From Leuconostoc carnosum (GTDB lineage Bacteria > Bacillota > Bacilli > Lactobacillales > Lactobacillaceae): a DNA stretch of 64,000 bases. Position 1 is the stretch's first letter, and every line of letters begins with the position of its first letter. The stretch lies in assembly GCF_014207505.1 (NCBI RefSeq), contig NZ_JACHGL010000003.1, positions 62,001-126,000 on the forward strand, read 5' to 3'. The notes below the pieces were generated by a model that saw only the letters and a list, made by a program, of their open reading frames with translations, was not told the DNA's origin and searched no databases. A program made the translations under genes and the position numbers. Below, piece after piece: positions 38,005 through 45,950 of the stretch.

Positions 38005-38955
38005 TTAACGAACATTAGCTTTCTTGATTAATTCAAACAAGTTAGCCTTATTGTCACTAGGTACTTTACGTACATCAAATGTGACACCTAAATCGCGTAA
38101 CTCTTCGAATGCAGCAACATCAGCTTTATCCATTGAAAGCACACGATTAACCATCGTCTTACCTTCTGAATGTGCCATGGAACCAACGTTTAATGACTTA
38201 ATTGGTACACCACCCTTAACTACAGCCAAGACATCCCCAACTGTTTCAAATAATAAGAAGGCATCCACACTACCGAAGCGATCATCTTTTGCTACTTCAA
38301 TCATTTTACTAATTGGAACAATGTTAGCTCTGACACCATTTGGTGCCGCTTGTTGAATTAAGTTTTTACGTAGCTCATCGTGAGCAACTGCATCAGAAAC
38401 TACGATAATACGATTTGCCTTTGAATCAGGCGTCCAAGCAGTGGCCACTTGGCCATGCAACAAACGAGTGTCCAAGCGGGCCAACTTAATATTAATATGA
38501 CCTGCCTTTAACCCAGCTGTTGAAGCACCTGGTTTAACTGCTTTAGACGCAGCTTCTTCAGCTTCAGGAATTGACTTCACACCATCTTTAGCAACTGGCA
38601 CTAAATACTTAGCTAAGTCCGCTGCAGTATTCATACCAAGCCGTCCACCATAAGCCTCAATCAGCATCGGCAAGTTCAACCCCGCGATAATAGCTGTATG
38701 TTCAGGATTCTGCTGTTGAATCAAGCTAGCGCGATTAAACGGTGAGCCACCCCAAAGATCAACTAGAAATAATGTATCATCATCATTACCAAATTTTGCC
38801 AATGCTTCCTGATAATGCTTATCCAAATCATCGGGTCCTTCGGTAGGCTGGAATGTGACAACTTCAACGTTTTCTTGTTCTCCAAAAATCATTGAACCTG
38901 ACATCAAAATGCCCTTGGCGAAGTCACCATGACTGGCAACAATAAGATTAACCAT
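38005..38955 (-). CDS. manX: Mannose-type PTS subunit IIAB
   Basis: A 316-residue fusion. The IIA domain (about 1-125) carries IVASHGDFAKGI with the phosphorylated histidine. An Ala/Pro-type linker (about 125-155) leads into the IIB domain with LARLDTRLLHGQVATAW and its own active histidine. It takes phosphate from HPr (ptsH in this window) and passes it to the incoming sugar. I start at the ATG at 38955, with AAAGGAGA at the right distance; a longer frame begins inside that site. Expression is under carbon catabolite control from the cre sites upstream. Confidence 0.96.
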   Translation of the reverse strand: MVNLIVASHGDFAKGILMSGSMIFGEQENVEVVTFQPTEGPDDLDKHYQEALAKFGNDDDTLFLVDLWGGSPFNRASLIQQQNPEHTAIIAGLNLPMLIEAYGGRLGMNTAADLAKYLVPVAKDGVKSIPEAEEAASKAVKPGASTAGLKAGHINIKLARLDTRLLHGQVATAWTPDSKANRIIVVSDAVAHDELRKNLIQQAAPNGVRANIVPISKMIEVAKDDRFGSVDAFLLFETVGDVLAVVKGGVPIKSLNVGSMAHSEGKTMVNRVLSMDKADVAAFEELRDLGVTFDVRKVPSDNKANLFELIKKANVR

Positions 38956-38991
38956 CGATAATCTCCTTTTCAATAAATTGTTTACTTATTG

Positions 38992-39028
38992 ATTATAGCT
39001 AATTAACACCAAAATGTAAACGCTTACA
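38992..39028 (-). promoter_or_regulatory. manX promoter overlapped by a cre site
   Basis: Minus strand TTTACA (39020-39015), 17 nt, then TATAAT (38997-38992). The perfect cre palindrome TGTAAACGCTTACA (39015-39028) covers the -35 box, so CcpA bound here should repress transcription. Confidence 0.88.
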
Positions 39029-39084
39029 AGACAATTTCCAAATTATCTCTTTCCAAATATTAGTATACACTGTTTTCATATAAA

Positions 39085-39098
39085 AGTAAACGCTTTCA
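39085..39098. promoter_or_regulatory. Second cre site upstream of manX
   Basis: AGTAAACGCTTTCA fits the CcpA box with one weak end. It lies 57 bases upstream of the first cre and may cooperate with it or act on the transcript from manA. Confidence 0.7.
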
Positions 39099-39146
39099 TT
39101 ATTGAACAAAAAGCATATGACTTTTTCTGAAAACGACGTCATATTT

Positions 39147-40127
39147 TTAGTTATCTAGGTAAGCGAGTTCTTGTTTTTGATAACTTTTTGGCGTTACAAA
39201 GCTAACAATGATTTCACCATCACCTGTTATCATGTAGTTACCAGTGTCTTTTAACATAATAAAATTATCACCTTTTTTCAATTGATAAGTTGCTTGACCA
39301 TCAGTCAAACTCAGATCACCATCAATGACATTGAACAATTCATACTTATGGTGCTGGTTGAAATGACTTTCACCACGGATAGACAGGCGGTCAATTGTAA
39401 ATTTTGGTGACGTGAGTAAGCGCGTTATAATTGTATTATCTTGAATTCGCGTGCGTTGATTTAAAATTGGATCGACATGTGGCACTTTTGTAACAGCAAG
39501 CGCTTCTTCAATTTGTAACGGACGCGGCTGATTTGTTTTTTTATCTAAACGATCAAAATCATAAAAACGATACGTCGTATCTGAACTCTGCTGTATTTCT
39601 AAGGCTAAAATACCAGAACCTAGGGCGTGGAATGTCCCTGCTGGGACGTAGAAGAAATCACCACGTTTCACGGGCAATGTACGTAATAGTTTGTCCCAAT
39701 CGCGCTGGTCAACTAATTCAGTCAGTTCCTTAGCATCTTGGGCATGATGTCCATAATAAAGTTGCGCACCCGGCTTGGCATCCAAGATATACCAACTCTC
39801 AGTTTTACCGAAATTTTCCGACGACTGTTTGTCATTAGGATGAACCTGAATTGATAAATTCTCATTAGCATCTAGTATTTTAACTAGCAAAGGAAATTTT
39901 TCATCTGCATCGTGACCCCCAAATAATTCTGGGTGTTCTTGCCACAACTGAGATAGTGTTTGCCCTTGGTAAGAGCCATTAGTAATTGTGGACACACCGT
40001 TTTGATGTGCAGCAATCACCCACGCCTCCCCAACGTGGTCAGAATCTAGTTGATAGTTAAATTGTTTTAATTGTGTGCCACCCCAAATTTTATGATGTAA
40101 TTCAGGTTTTAACATTAAAATAGTCAT
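39147..40127 (-). CDS. manA: Mannose-6-phosphate isomerase, class I
   Basis: A 326-residue cupin-type zinc enzyme. WGGTQLKQFNY opens the protein; IQVHPNDKQS provides zinc ligands and FFYVPAGTFHALGSG the second metal and substrate region. It converts mannose-6-phosphate, the product of the adjacent PTS, to fructose-6-phosphate for glycolysis. AGGAGAAATAG precedes the start. A cre site is found upstream. It is transcribed in the same direction as manXYZ but from its own promoter region. Confidence 0.96.
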   Translation of the reverse strand: MTILMLKPELHHKIWGGTQLKQFNYQLDSDHVGEAWVIAAHQNGVSTITNGSYQGQTLSQLWQEHPELFGGHDADEKFPLLVKILDANENLSIQVHPNDKQSSENFGKTESWYILDAKPGAQLYYGHHAQDAKELTELVDQRDWDKLLRTLPVKRGDFFYVPAGTFHALGSGILALEIQQSSDTTYRFYDFDRLDKKTNQPRPLQIEEALAVTKVPHVDPILNQRTRIQDNTIITRLLTSPKFTIDRLSIRGESHFNQHHKYELFNVIDGDLSLTDGQATYQLKKGDNFIMLKDTGNYMITGDGEIIVSFVTPKSYQKQELAYLDN

Positions 40128-40175
40128 GATGCTATTTCTCCTTTAGTTACTCATACATTACTTTTCAATAAATTA

Positions 40176-40189
40176 TGTATGCGCTTTCA
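40176..40189. promoter_or_regulatory. cre site upstream of manA
   Basis: TGTATGCGCTTTCA resembles the CcpA box (TGAAAGCGCATACA on the other strand). It lies about 50 bases before the manA start, where it could regulate that promoter. Confidence 0.7.
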
Positions 40190-40197
40190 TTTTACCA

Positions 40198-40238
40198 CAA
40201 AAAAGAAAAGGGCTTATCTTAAATTAAACCCTTTTCTT
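40198..40238 (-). terminator. Terminator overlapping the nitroreductase 3' end
   Basis: Arms AAGAAAAGGG and CCCTTTTCTT (40203-40212 and 40229-40238), followed on the minus strand by T residues. The hairpin includes the last codons of the nitroreductase gene. Confidence 0.75.
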
Positions 40239-40957
40239 ACTGGATAATTTGATAATGGTGTTAAATTCTCTTGGCGTGTTAATACTTTAGCATTATTACG
40301 AATCCAAGAATTATCTGCACCCCGTTTATCATAGTATTTAACCATGACGTCATCATAGGTTTTCACCGCTTGTTCCATTTGCTTTTGATCATACTTATCT
40401 GTCATCAAAATACCTGGCAATGATAGTTTAGGCTTAATGCCTGGATTTTGTGCCGGATAACCAACAGAAAATCCCATAACAGCCTTAACAAATTTTGGTA
40501 AGTGTAATCGTTCCTCATATAATTCAAAAGAACCGACCGCACCAGCCATCGTCACGCAACCTAATCCTAATGACTCAGCTGCGACTTGCGCACGAGCCAA
40601 TGCCACACCAGCAGAAACCACACCACCCTCTAGCATTGAATAATTAGATAGTCTTGCTTCAGCTTGACGACGTGTTTCATCATCGAGTCCAATTAAATCT
40701 TTGTTAAAATCAACAGTAACAACGAAAAATCGTGTGGCTGTTTCAATATAAGACATACCAACCTGTGCACTAATATCAGCTTTAAATTGTTGATCCGTGA
40801 TTTCAATAAACGTCACTGGCTGCAAGTTACTAAAATTTGGTCCAGCATAAGCAGCTGTAAAAATAGTTTCAACCATTTCGTCTGATACTGGTTCATCTGT
40901 GAATGCACGGATGGACATATGTTGCTTTAATAAATCGATCGTTGAATTTGATATCAT
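40214..40957 (-). CDS. NADPH-dependent nitroreductase/FMN reductase (NfsA-like)
   Basis: A 247-residue oxygen-insensitive nitroreductase-type flavoprotein. QHMSIRAFTDEPVSDE carries the FMN-binding SIR motif, and the N-terminal part FTAAYAGPNFSNLQPV and the C-terminal PGIKPKLSLPG fit the NfsA/Frp branch. It reduces nitro compounds, quinones or free flavin with NADPH. The open frame extends 66 codons upstream, but that part has no family features; the ATG at 40957 gives the expected N-terminus. Confidence 0.87.
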   Translation of the reverse strand: MISNSTIDLLKQHMSIRAFTDEPVSDEMVETIFTAAYAGPNFSNLQPVTFIEITDQQFKADISAQVGMSYIETATRFFVVTVDFNKDLIGLDDETRRQAEARLSNYSMLEGGVVSAGVALARAQVAAESLGLGCVTMAGAVGSFELYEERLHLPKFVKAVMGFSVGYPAQNPGIKPKLSLPGILMTDKYDQKQMEQAVKTYDDVMVKYYDKRGADNSWIRNNAKVLTRQENLTPLSNYPVRKGFNLR

Positions 40958-41087
40958 ATCCCGCACCTGTGCACTAAAATATCTAAATATCGCTTTGACA
41001 TTTATTTCTGCACATTCCTTTAATCTAATATACATAGATTTTACCATATATTTATGATAAACTAATAAGAATATTAAGGAGGGTTTT

Positions 41088-41570
41088 ATGCAATTTGGGA
41101 AATTTCGTGTGGGATTACGCACGTTAAAGACCGGGTTAGCTGTCATGATTATCATTACAGCTTTCTACTTTTTAAAGCGTCCTCCTTTCGTTGCAGCCCT
41201 AGCTTCCGTTTTTGCGTTACGTGAAAGTTGGGATAAAACACTAAGTTTTGCGAAAATTCGGTTAATCTCGAACACCGTTGGCGGCCTTTTGGCACTGTTA
41301 TATTTCTTAGTTCATGTCCATACACATAATGCAGCTTGGGTATCTATCCTATTATTGCCTCTACTCGTTATTATCGCAATTGTTTTCTTGGATGGTTTTA
41401 ATTTTAACAGTGGTGTCATTGGTGCACTAGCTGCACTACTCATGATATCGCTTAACATCCCCGCTGGAGCTACCGTATTATATGTTATTGATCGAATTGT
41501 TGACACATTTATTGGTGTTTTGGTTGCTATCAGCGTCAATCGTTTTGCCTCACCAGATCAAAAAAAATAA
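41088..41570 (+). CDS. FUSC-family membrane protein (aromatic acid exporter-like)
   Basis: A 160-residue protein with five predicted membrane helices: RVGLRTLKTGLAVMIIITAF, RPPFVAALASVFALRESWDK and a C-terminal VDTFIGVLVAISVNRF, typical of the fusaric-acid-resistance-like (FUSC/DUF939) membrane domain. Unlike larger family members it lacks a cytosolic C-terminal domain. Export of aromatic acids is a family-level guess. AAGGAGG lies before the ATG. Divergent from the nitroreductase. Confidence 0.8.
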   Translation: MQFGKFRVGLRTLKTGLAVMIIITAFYFLKRPPFVAALASVFALRESWDKTLSFAKIRLISNTVGGLLALLYFLVHVHTHNAAWVSILLLPLLVIIAIVFLDGFNFNSGVIGALAALLMISLNIPAGATVLYVIDRIVDTFIGVLVAISVNRFASPDQKK

Positions 41571-41596
41571 GACTAACGTCTTATTTTTTTTTGATC
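41556..41596. terminator. Bidirectional terminator between the FUSC and HAD genes
   Basis: Arms of 18-19 bp (GATCA8TAAGAC and GTCTTAT9GATC) around a TAAC loop, with A and T tracts on both sides. It overlaps the FUSC stop codon and faces the HAD gene stop. Confidence 0.9.
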
Positions 41597-41607
41597 TAAT
41601 TATGAAT

Positions 41608-42426
41608 TTAAATGCCCAAATACATTTCAATCGTTTCGAGTACACCATCATTCACATTCGTATTTAATGCTTTATTAGGAATTGCAGCCAGCATAAAATC
41701 CTCAGCATTTGGCATCACGAAACCATTTTTGTATTTTTTTAACATTTCTAAATCATTACTATTGTCTCCAAAAGTCATGACCTCATCATCTAACACATCA
41801 TAATAATCTTGTAATACTTGTAAACCAGTTGCCTTATCAACGCCTTTACCTAAGACATCAACTGAGCCAAATCCAGAACCCGTAGCATGCAATTCAGCAC
41901 CAAAAACCTCACGTAGTGCAGCAACATGTTGTTGCACCTCATTATTTGGCCACACAAAAGTCACTTCTAGAATACGATCATCCACTAACATCAACTTTTC
42001 AACTTGTTTAACATTTGGATAAAACTGAAAAACCATTTCAGCTACAGGACCGGTGGCATGGTTAGAAACATATGTTGCTTCTTCACCTGTCATAATAATA
42101 ATATTTTCAGCTGACTCAGGATTCCTAGCATTCCAATCAATTACTTTTTGCAACTGATCAAACGACAAATGAACTGAATATAGCTGCTCTTGAAGTGTGG
42201 CAACCATTGCCCCATTTGAGCCAACAAAATCCATTTCATAGCCTTTATCAATTGTTGGCAAGAACAACTCCTGTAAATTTTTAACTTGTCGTCCAGAGGC
42301 TGCTACAAATCGAATCTCCCTTGTCCGTAGGTTATCTAAAATACGCTCAAATCGACCCTGACTATAGATATCATTTTCCGTCAAAAATGTGCCGTCCATA
42401 TCGGAGGCAATTAGTTTAATTGTCAT
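41608..42426 (-). CDS. Cof-type HAD-superfamily phosphatase
   Basis: A 272-residue haloacid dehalogenase-like hydrolase. DMDGTFLTEND is the nucleophile motif (DxDGT), ASGRQVKNL is motif II, and GDNSNDLEML is motif IV, with a type C2B cap between. Cof-type phosphatases act on small sugar phosphates or flavin/nucleotide phosphates; the exact substrate is not known. Its start overlaps the GtrA gene by 4 nt. Confidence 0.9.
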   Translation of the reverse strand: MTIKLIASDMDGTFLTENDIYSQGRFERILDNLRTREIRFVAASGRQVKNLQELFLPTIDKGYEMDFVGSNGAMVATLQEQLYSVHLSFDQLQKVIDWNARNPESAENIIIMTGEEATYVSNHATGPVAEMVFQFYPNVKQVEKLMLVDDRILEVTFVWPNNEVQQHVAALREVFGAELHATGSGFGSVDVLGKGVDKATGLQVLQDYYDVLDDEVMTFGDNSNDLEMLKKYKNGFVMPNAEDFMLAAIPNKALNTNVNDGVLETIEMYLGI

Positions 42427-42845
42427 TCATGACTCCTTTTTTTAAAAATAAGCAATTTACTCAATACAAAATTAGATACGATTACAAATATATTTTGTAT
42501 GATATTCCAAATATTGGCATCTTGTTGTAACAGATCGACACCAAAGCTCAAAATAAAATAGCCAATAATACCTGTTAATAGACGTGCAAGATAAAATTGC
42601 CAAATCTCTCTTATAATAGCCAATGCTGAACTATTATTTGAGTGAAAAACCCATACCCGATTCGTTAAATAAGCAAATAATACTGCCCAGAACCACGCAA
42701 CCACATAGGCAATTGTATGGCTTGTATGTAATAAGTTATATAACACAAAAAAAACAATGATATTGACAATTGTCGTCAAAACACCAAATATAATATACAA
42801 CCAAACAGACTCATATTTTGTCCACAAAGATTTTAATTTTAACAT
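42423..42845 (-). CDS. GtrA-family membrane protein
   Basis: A 140-residue protein with four membrane helices. YIIFGVLTTIVNIIVFFVLY and FLTNRVWVFHSNN are the hallmark GtrA motifs. GtrA proteins are thought to move lipid-linked sugars (undecaprenyl-phosphate sugars) across the membrane for cell-wall or teichoic-acid glycosylation. No glycosyltransferase lies next to it here; it is coupled to the HAD phosphatase. Confidence 0.9.
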   Translation of the reverse strand: MLKLKSLWTKYESVWLYIIFGVLTTIVNIIVFFVLYNLLHTSHTIAYVVAWFWAVLFAYLTNRVWVFHSNNSSALAIIREIWQFYLARLLTGIIGYFILSFGVDLLQQDANIWNIIQNIFVIVSNFVLSKLLIFKKRSHE

Positions 42846-42890
42846 TATTACTCCGATTAATTTACCAATTATATCATAATTTAAATAAGA

Positions 42891-42910
42891 AAGCCGCCAC
42901 TTGGCGGCTT
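42891..42910 (-). terminator. Terminator after the FemAB gene
   Basis: An AAGCCGCC/GGCGGCTT stem with a 4-nt loop, then TTTCTTATTT on the minus strand, begins 2 bases beyond the stop codon. Confidence 0.87.
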
Positions 42911-42911
42911 A

Positions 42912-43949
42912 TCAACTAAATTGTTTCAAATACTCTTGGTACCCTGCTTCATCAATAACCCAATCTAATTCACCAATATATTCGGCATGTGGGTCATGAT
43001 ATGCAAAGCCGTGTTTAAATTTATACAGACCATCCTCAGGTACAAAGTCTCCCACGCCCCCGAAATCGTACTCAACTTTACCAAGTGACAGACCCCACTT
43101 TAGCATTTCCCATTGTACAGCGTAAGGTGCATAATGCTTGGCATAGTCACGATTTGAACCAGCATACATATACCAAATCTCGTCACCATAACTAAAACCA
43201 ATACCACTCGCAATGACTTGCCCTTCAAAATGAGCTAAGAAAACTTTAAATAGGCCAGTTCCTTGCCATAATTGTTGCATCTGTAAAAAGTAATCAATCG
43301 GGCGATGCGTAATATGTTGCGCTGCTGCCATTAAAACATATGTTTCAAAGAAAGCACGCACATCAGCTTCACTATCGCCATTCGTTACCGTCACCCCATC
43401 TTTAGCAGCACGACGAATTTGATTACGATAATCGCGCTTAAAATGTAGCATAAGCTCATCTTCAGTGTTAATCGGGGAAGCACCTTCGCCACGACCATCA
43501 TAATATAATACAATATTTTTACGTGGTTGAATATTACCATGCATATGTTCAACATCACGGTTACGTGTGACAAACCCAGCAGACTTGTATGCCTCATTTA
43601 ACCCATCGCTATAAGCCACTTCTGGGTCTAAACGAATAAGAAAAACATTATCTGGCAATGCCGCTAATGCTTCATGGATCATTGCTTTAATTAATCCAAT
43701 ATCATTGATATCAGCAATTGGGCCACGTCCAGCGTAGCCTAATAGTTTGCCTGGAACTGCTTCAACAGTTAGAACAGTCAGCACAGCATCAATCTGACCA
43801 TCTGTTTCATGGTAGACATAAACATGTCCCCAATTAGCTTTCAAATCACCCCACAGAGGATCTTGGGTTACTTGACCGCGTGGATCCTCACGAACAAATT
43901 TCTGATATGCGATTACTTTTTGTTTGTCATTTAAATCTAAAACAGCCAT
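42912..43949 (-). CDS. FemAB-type peptidoglycan branching aminoacyltransferase (MurM-like)
   Basis: A 345-residue protein with two GNAT-like halves: WGHVYVYHETDGQIDAVLTV, then NIVLYYDGRGEG and VEYDFGGVGDF near the end. FemX/MurM enzymes add the first residues of the peptidoglycan cross-bridge to lipid II from aminoacyl-tRNA. Leuconostoc-type walls have Ser/Ala-containing bridges, which fits. It follows rex by two bases, so it is likely co-transcribed with it. Confidence 0.88.
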   Translation of the reverse strand: MAVLDLNDKQKVIAYQKFVREDPRGQVTQDPLWGDLKANWGHVYVYHETDGQIDAVLTVLTVEAVPGKLLGYAGRGPIADINDIGLIKAMIHEALAALPDNVFLIRLDPEVAYSDGLNEAYKSAGFVTRNRDVEHMHGNIQPRKNIVLYYDGRGEGASPINTEDELMLHFKRDYRNQIRRAAKDGVTVTNGDSEADVRAFFETYVLMAAAQHITHRPIDYFLQMQQLWQGTGLFKVFLAHFEGQVIASGIGFSYGDEIWYMYAGSNRDYAKHYAPYAVQWEMLKWGLSLGKVEYDFGGVGDFVPEDGLYKFKHGFAYHDPHAEYIGELDWVIDEAGYQEYLKQFS

Positions 43950-43951
43950 TT

Positions 43952-44602
43952 TTATAATCCTGTCGTAATTGAACCATAATTATCAATGAAATAAACTAAT
44001 GTTTGTAATTCATTGGTCAAATCAACGTTTTGCACACGTACATCAGATGGCACTGTGACACGTAGTGGTGTAAAGTTCAAAATCCCTTTAATTCCTGCAT
44101 CTATCAGCTGGTCTGTAATTTCCTGTGCCACACCTTGTGGTACTGTCAGGATAGCGATGTTAATCCGTTGTGCTGTGATTTGTTCTTTCAAATCTGACAT
44201 ATCATAAATAGGTACACCAGATAAAATCGTGCCAGCGCGTGATTCATCAACATCGAACGCTGCCGATATACGCATATTTGATGATTGATGGAAATTAAAG
44301 TTCAGTAGTGCTTGTCCCAAGTTACCAGCACCAATTAAAGCGACATTAATCAAACTATCTTGATCTAACACATTGGCAAAAAAATCAAGCAAGGCTTTAA
44401 CATCATAGCCATAGCCGCGTTTACCCAACGCACCAAAATATGAAAAATCGCGACGAATAGTTGCTGCATCGAATTTAATTGCATCACTAAGTTCTGATGA
44501 CGAAATACGATTTGTGCCAGCATCATGCAAAAAAGTTAAATAACGAAAATAAATCGGCAAACGCTTTGCCGTAGCACGAGGAATTTTAGGTTGTGGTGTC
44601 AT
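43952..44602 (-). CDS. rex: Redox-sensing transcriptional repressor Rex
   Basis: A 216-residue repressor. The N-terminal winged helix (about 1-80) includes [26 protein letters not shown]. The Rossmann domain has [16 protein letters not shown], which binds NADH/NAD+. Rex releases DNA when NADH is high and controls fermentation genes. I start at the ATG at 44602 with TTGGAGAAT upstream. It has its own promoter and a Rex-like box beside the -10 element, implying autoregulation. Confidence 0.95.
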   Translation of the reverse strand: MTPQPKIPRATAKRLPIYFRYLTFLHDAGTNRISSSELSDAIKFDAATIRRDFSYFGALGKRGYGYDVKALLDFFANVLDQDSLINVALIGAGNLGQALLNFNFHQSSNMRISAAFDVDESRAGTILSGVPIYDMSDLKEQITAQRINIAILTVPQGVAQEITDQLIDAGIKGILNFTPLRVTVPSDVRVQNVDLTNELQTLVYFIDNYGSITTGL

Positions 44603-44649
44603 GATATTCTCCAATAGATGAATTTTACATAGGTTAAGTCATTTTATCA

Positions 44650-44706
44650 GTTCACTTTGTGAACTTTTGCATAACTATTATATCATATAACTACGTACAT
44701 TGACAA
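44650..44706 (-). promoter_or_regulatory. rex promoter with Rex-like operator
   Basis: Minus strand TTGTCA (44706-44701), 18 nt, TATAAT (44682-44677). Just downstream lies TTATGCA-AAAG-TTCACAA (44674-44657), close to the Rex consensus TTGTGAA-N4-TTCACAA, and an overlapping perfect repeat GTTCAC-3 nt-GTGAAC (44650-44664). Confidence 0.7.
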
Positions 44707-44732
44707 AAGATAGTGATAAATTCACAATCTTG

Positions 44733-45749
44733 TCATGGTTTTAATAATTCAAAATCTAGTCCTGGGTCTGTATTCAAGTCTAAATCAGCAAAAATATTTT
44801 GCTTGAAATTCCAATAACCTGCAGCGCCAATCATTGCCCCATTATCACCTGTATATTGTAACGGTACTGGAATAAATGCTGTTTGTGAAAAATCTTCTAA
44901 TAGTATCTTTAATTCATCTCGTAGCTGACTATTTGCTGCAACACCACCAGCCAAAACAAAACTTCTAACTGGAAAATTTTGTAATGCGCGACGTGTCCGG
45001 CCAATTAAAGCATCGACAACAGCATTTTGAAAACTTGTTGCTAAGTCATCTTGATTGATGGTGTCACCTTTTTGGTCAGCGTGATGCACATAATTTATTA
45101 CCGCACTTTTCAAGCCTGAAAAACTAAAATCATAATTATCTTCATGTGCCATAGCAGTTGGAAATTTAATTGTTGCTTGACCTCTATGCGCCATGTCATC
45201 AATTGTTTTACCTGCTGGGTAAGGTAATTTTAATAATCGACCGACTTTATCGAAACTTTCTCCTGCAGCATCGTCACGCGTTTCACCAAGCACTTCAAAA
45301 TGATTTTCTTCACGCATGAGCACCAATTCAGTGTGTCCACCAGAAACCATCAAGGCGAGTGCCGGATAAATGATGGGTGCATTGAAGTTAGCTGCTGCAA
45401 TATGTCCAGCTAAATGGTTGACAGGTATAATGGGCAGATTATGAGCCAATGCAAAAGTTTTAGCCCCCATTAACCCAACTAACAGTGAACCAACTAATCC
45501 AGGGCCATAAGTTACAGCGACAGCATCCAAATCTTCGGGTTTCGTCTCTGCTAATGATAGCGCATCATCTAAGACGCGTGTAATCCATTCAATATGGTGG
45601 CGACTCGCAACTTCTGGTACAATCCCACCAAAACGTTGATGTGAATTGATTTGTGTGGCAACTGAATTGCTCAATACAATGTGTCCGTCTTCAACGATAG
45701 CAACGCTCGTCTCATCTGCACTTGATTCAAAGGATATAATTTTGGTCAT
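44733..45749 (-). CDS. tsaD: tRNA N6-threonylcarbamoyladenosine synthesis protein TsaD
   Basis: A 338-residue ASKHA-fold protein (Kae1/YgjD family). Metal ligands are in [10 protein letters not shown], and [11 protein letters not shown] and [11 protein letters not shown] are the other conserved stretches. With TsaB and TsaE it transfers threonylcarbamoyl to A37 of ANN-decoding tRNAs. The N-terminus reads [10 protein letters not shown] where most members have SCDET. No Shine-Dalgarno lies near the ATG; a strong one 43 nt upstream is separated by a hairpin (see the leader entry). Confidence 0.97.
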   Translation of the reverse strand: MTKIISFESSADETSVAIVEDGHIVLSNSVATQINSHQRFGGIVPEVASRHHIEWITRVLDDALSLAETKPEDLDAVAVTYGPGLVGSLLVGLMGAKTFALAHNLPIIPVNHLAGHIAAANFNAPIIYPALALMVSGGHTELVLMREENHFEVLGETRDDAAGESFDKVGRLLKLPYPAGKTIDDMAHRGQATIKFPTAMAHEDNYDFSFSGLKSAVINYVHHADQKGDTINQDDLATSFQNAVVDALIGRTRRALQNFPVRSFVLAGGVAANSQLRDELKILLEDFSQTAFIPVPLQYTGDNGAMIGAAGYWNFKQNIFADLDLNTDPGLDFELLKP

Positions 45750-45800
45750 TTTATAAATATGTGATTAAACGACTCGCAATCGTTATCACATGCTCCTTCC
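45750..45800 (-). promoter_or_regulatory. tsaD leader: Shine-Dalgarno, hairpin, 9 nt, start codon
   Basis: Minus strand GGAAGGAG (45800-45793) is followed after one base by a hairpin. ATGTGAT-AACGA (45791-45780) pairs with TCGTT-TA-ATCACAT (45772-45759): 12 bp, a 2-nt bulge and a 7-nt loop. Nine bases (45758-45750) then lead to ATG. A 12-codon GTG frame (45789-45751) also fits inside this leader and ends one base before tsaD. The arrangement matches the lysS leader. Confidence 0.55.
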
Positions 45801-45950
45801 ATTAGAAAAATACGTTTTTAAAATACTGTAATCTCTTTTAATTAACAATTAGCTTTGTGGCTTTTACTTTGAACGATGCATACCAAACTGGTGCGAATTT
45901 GTTCTCGTGACTACAGTGAAATCCAAACTCAAGCTGTCAAAAAAATAATC
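45801..45950. other. Intergenic region between the HerA-type ATPase gene and tsaD
   Basis: With the tsaD leader this makes a 201-base gap. No ORF with a ribosome-binding site was seen, and no clear terminator for the ATPase gene. It must hold the tsaD promoter unless transcription continues from upstream. Confidence 0.4.

Noticed and set aside
40958-41155. 66-codon N-terminal extension of the nitroreductase
   Set aside because: The extension has no family similarity and overlaps the divergent FUSC gene; the ATG at 40957 gives the normal start.
44711-44727. Second Rex box (TAGTGAT and TTCACAA) before the rex promoter
   Set aside because: Half-sites are 3 nt apart instead of 4 and the left half matches poorly; kept out of the feature list.
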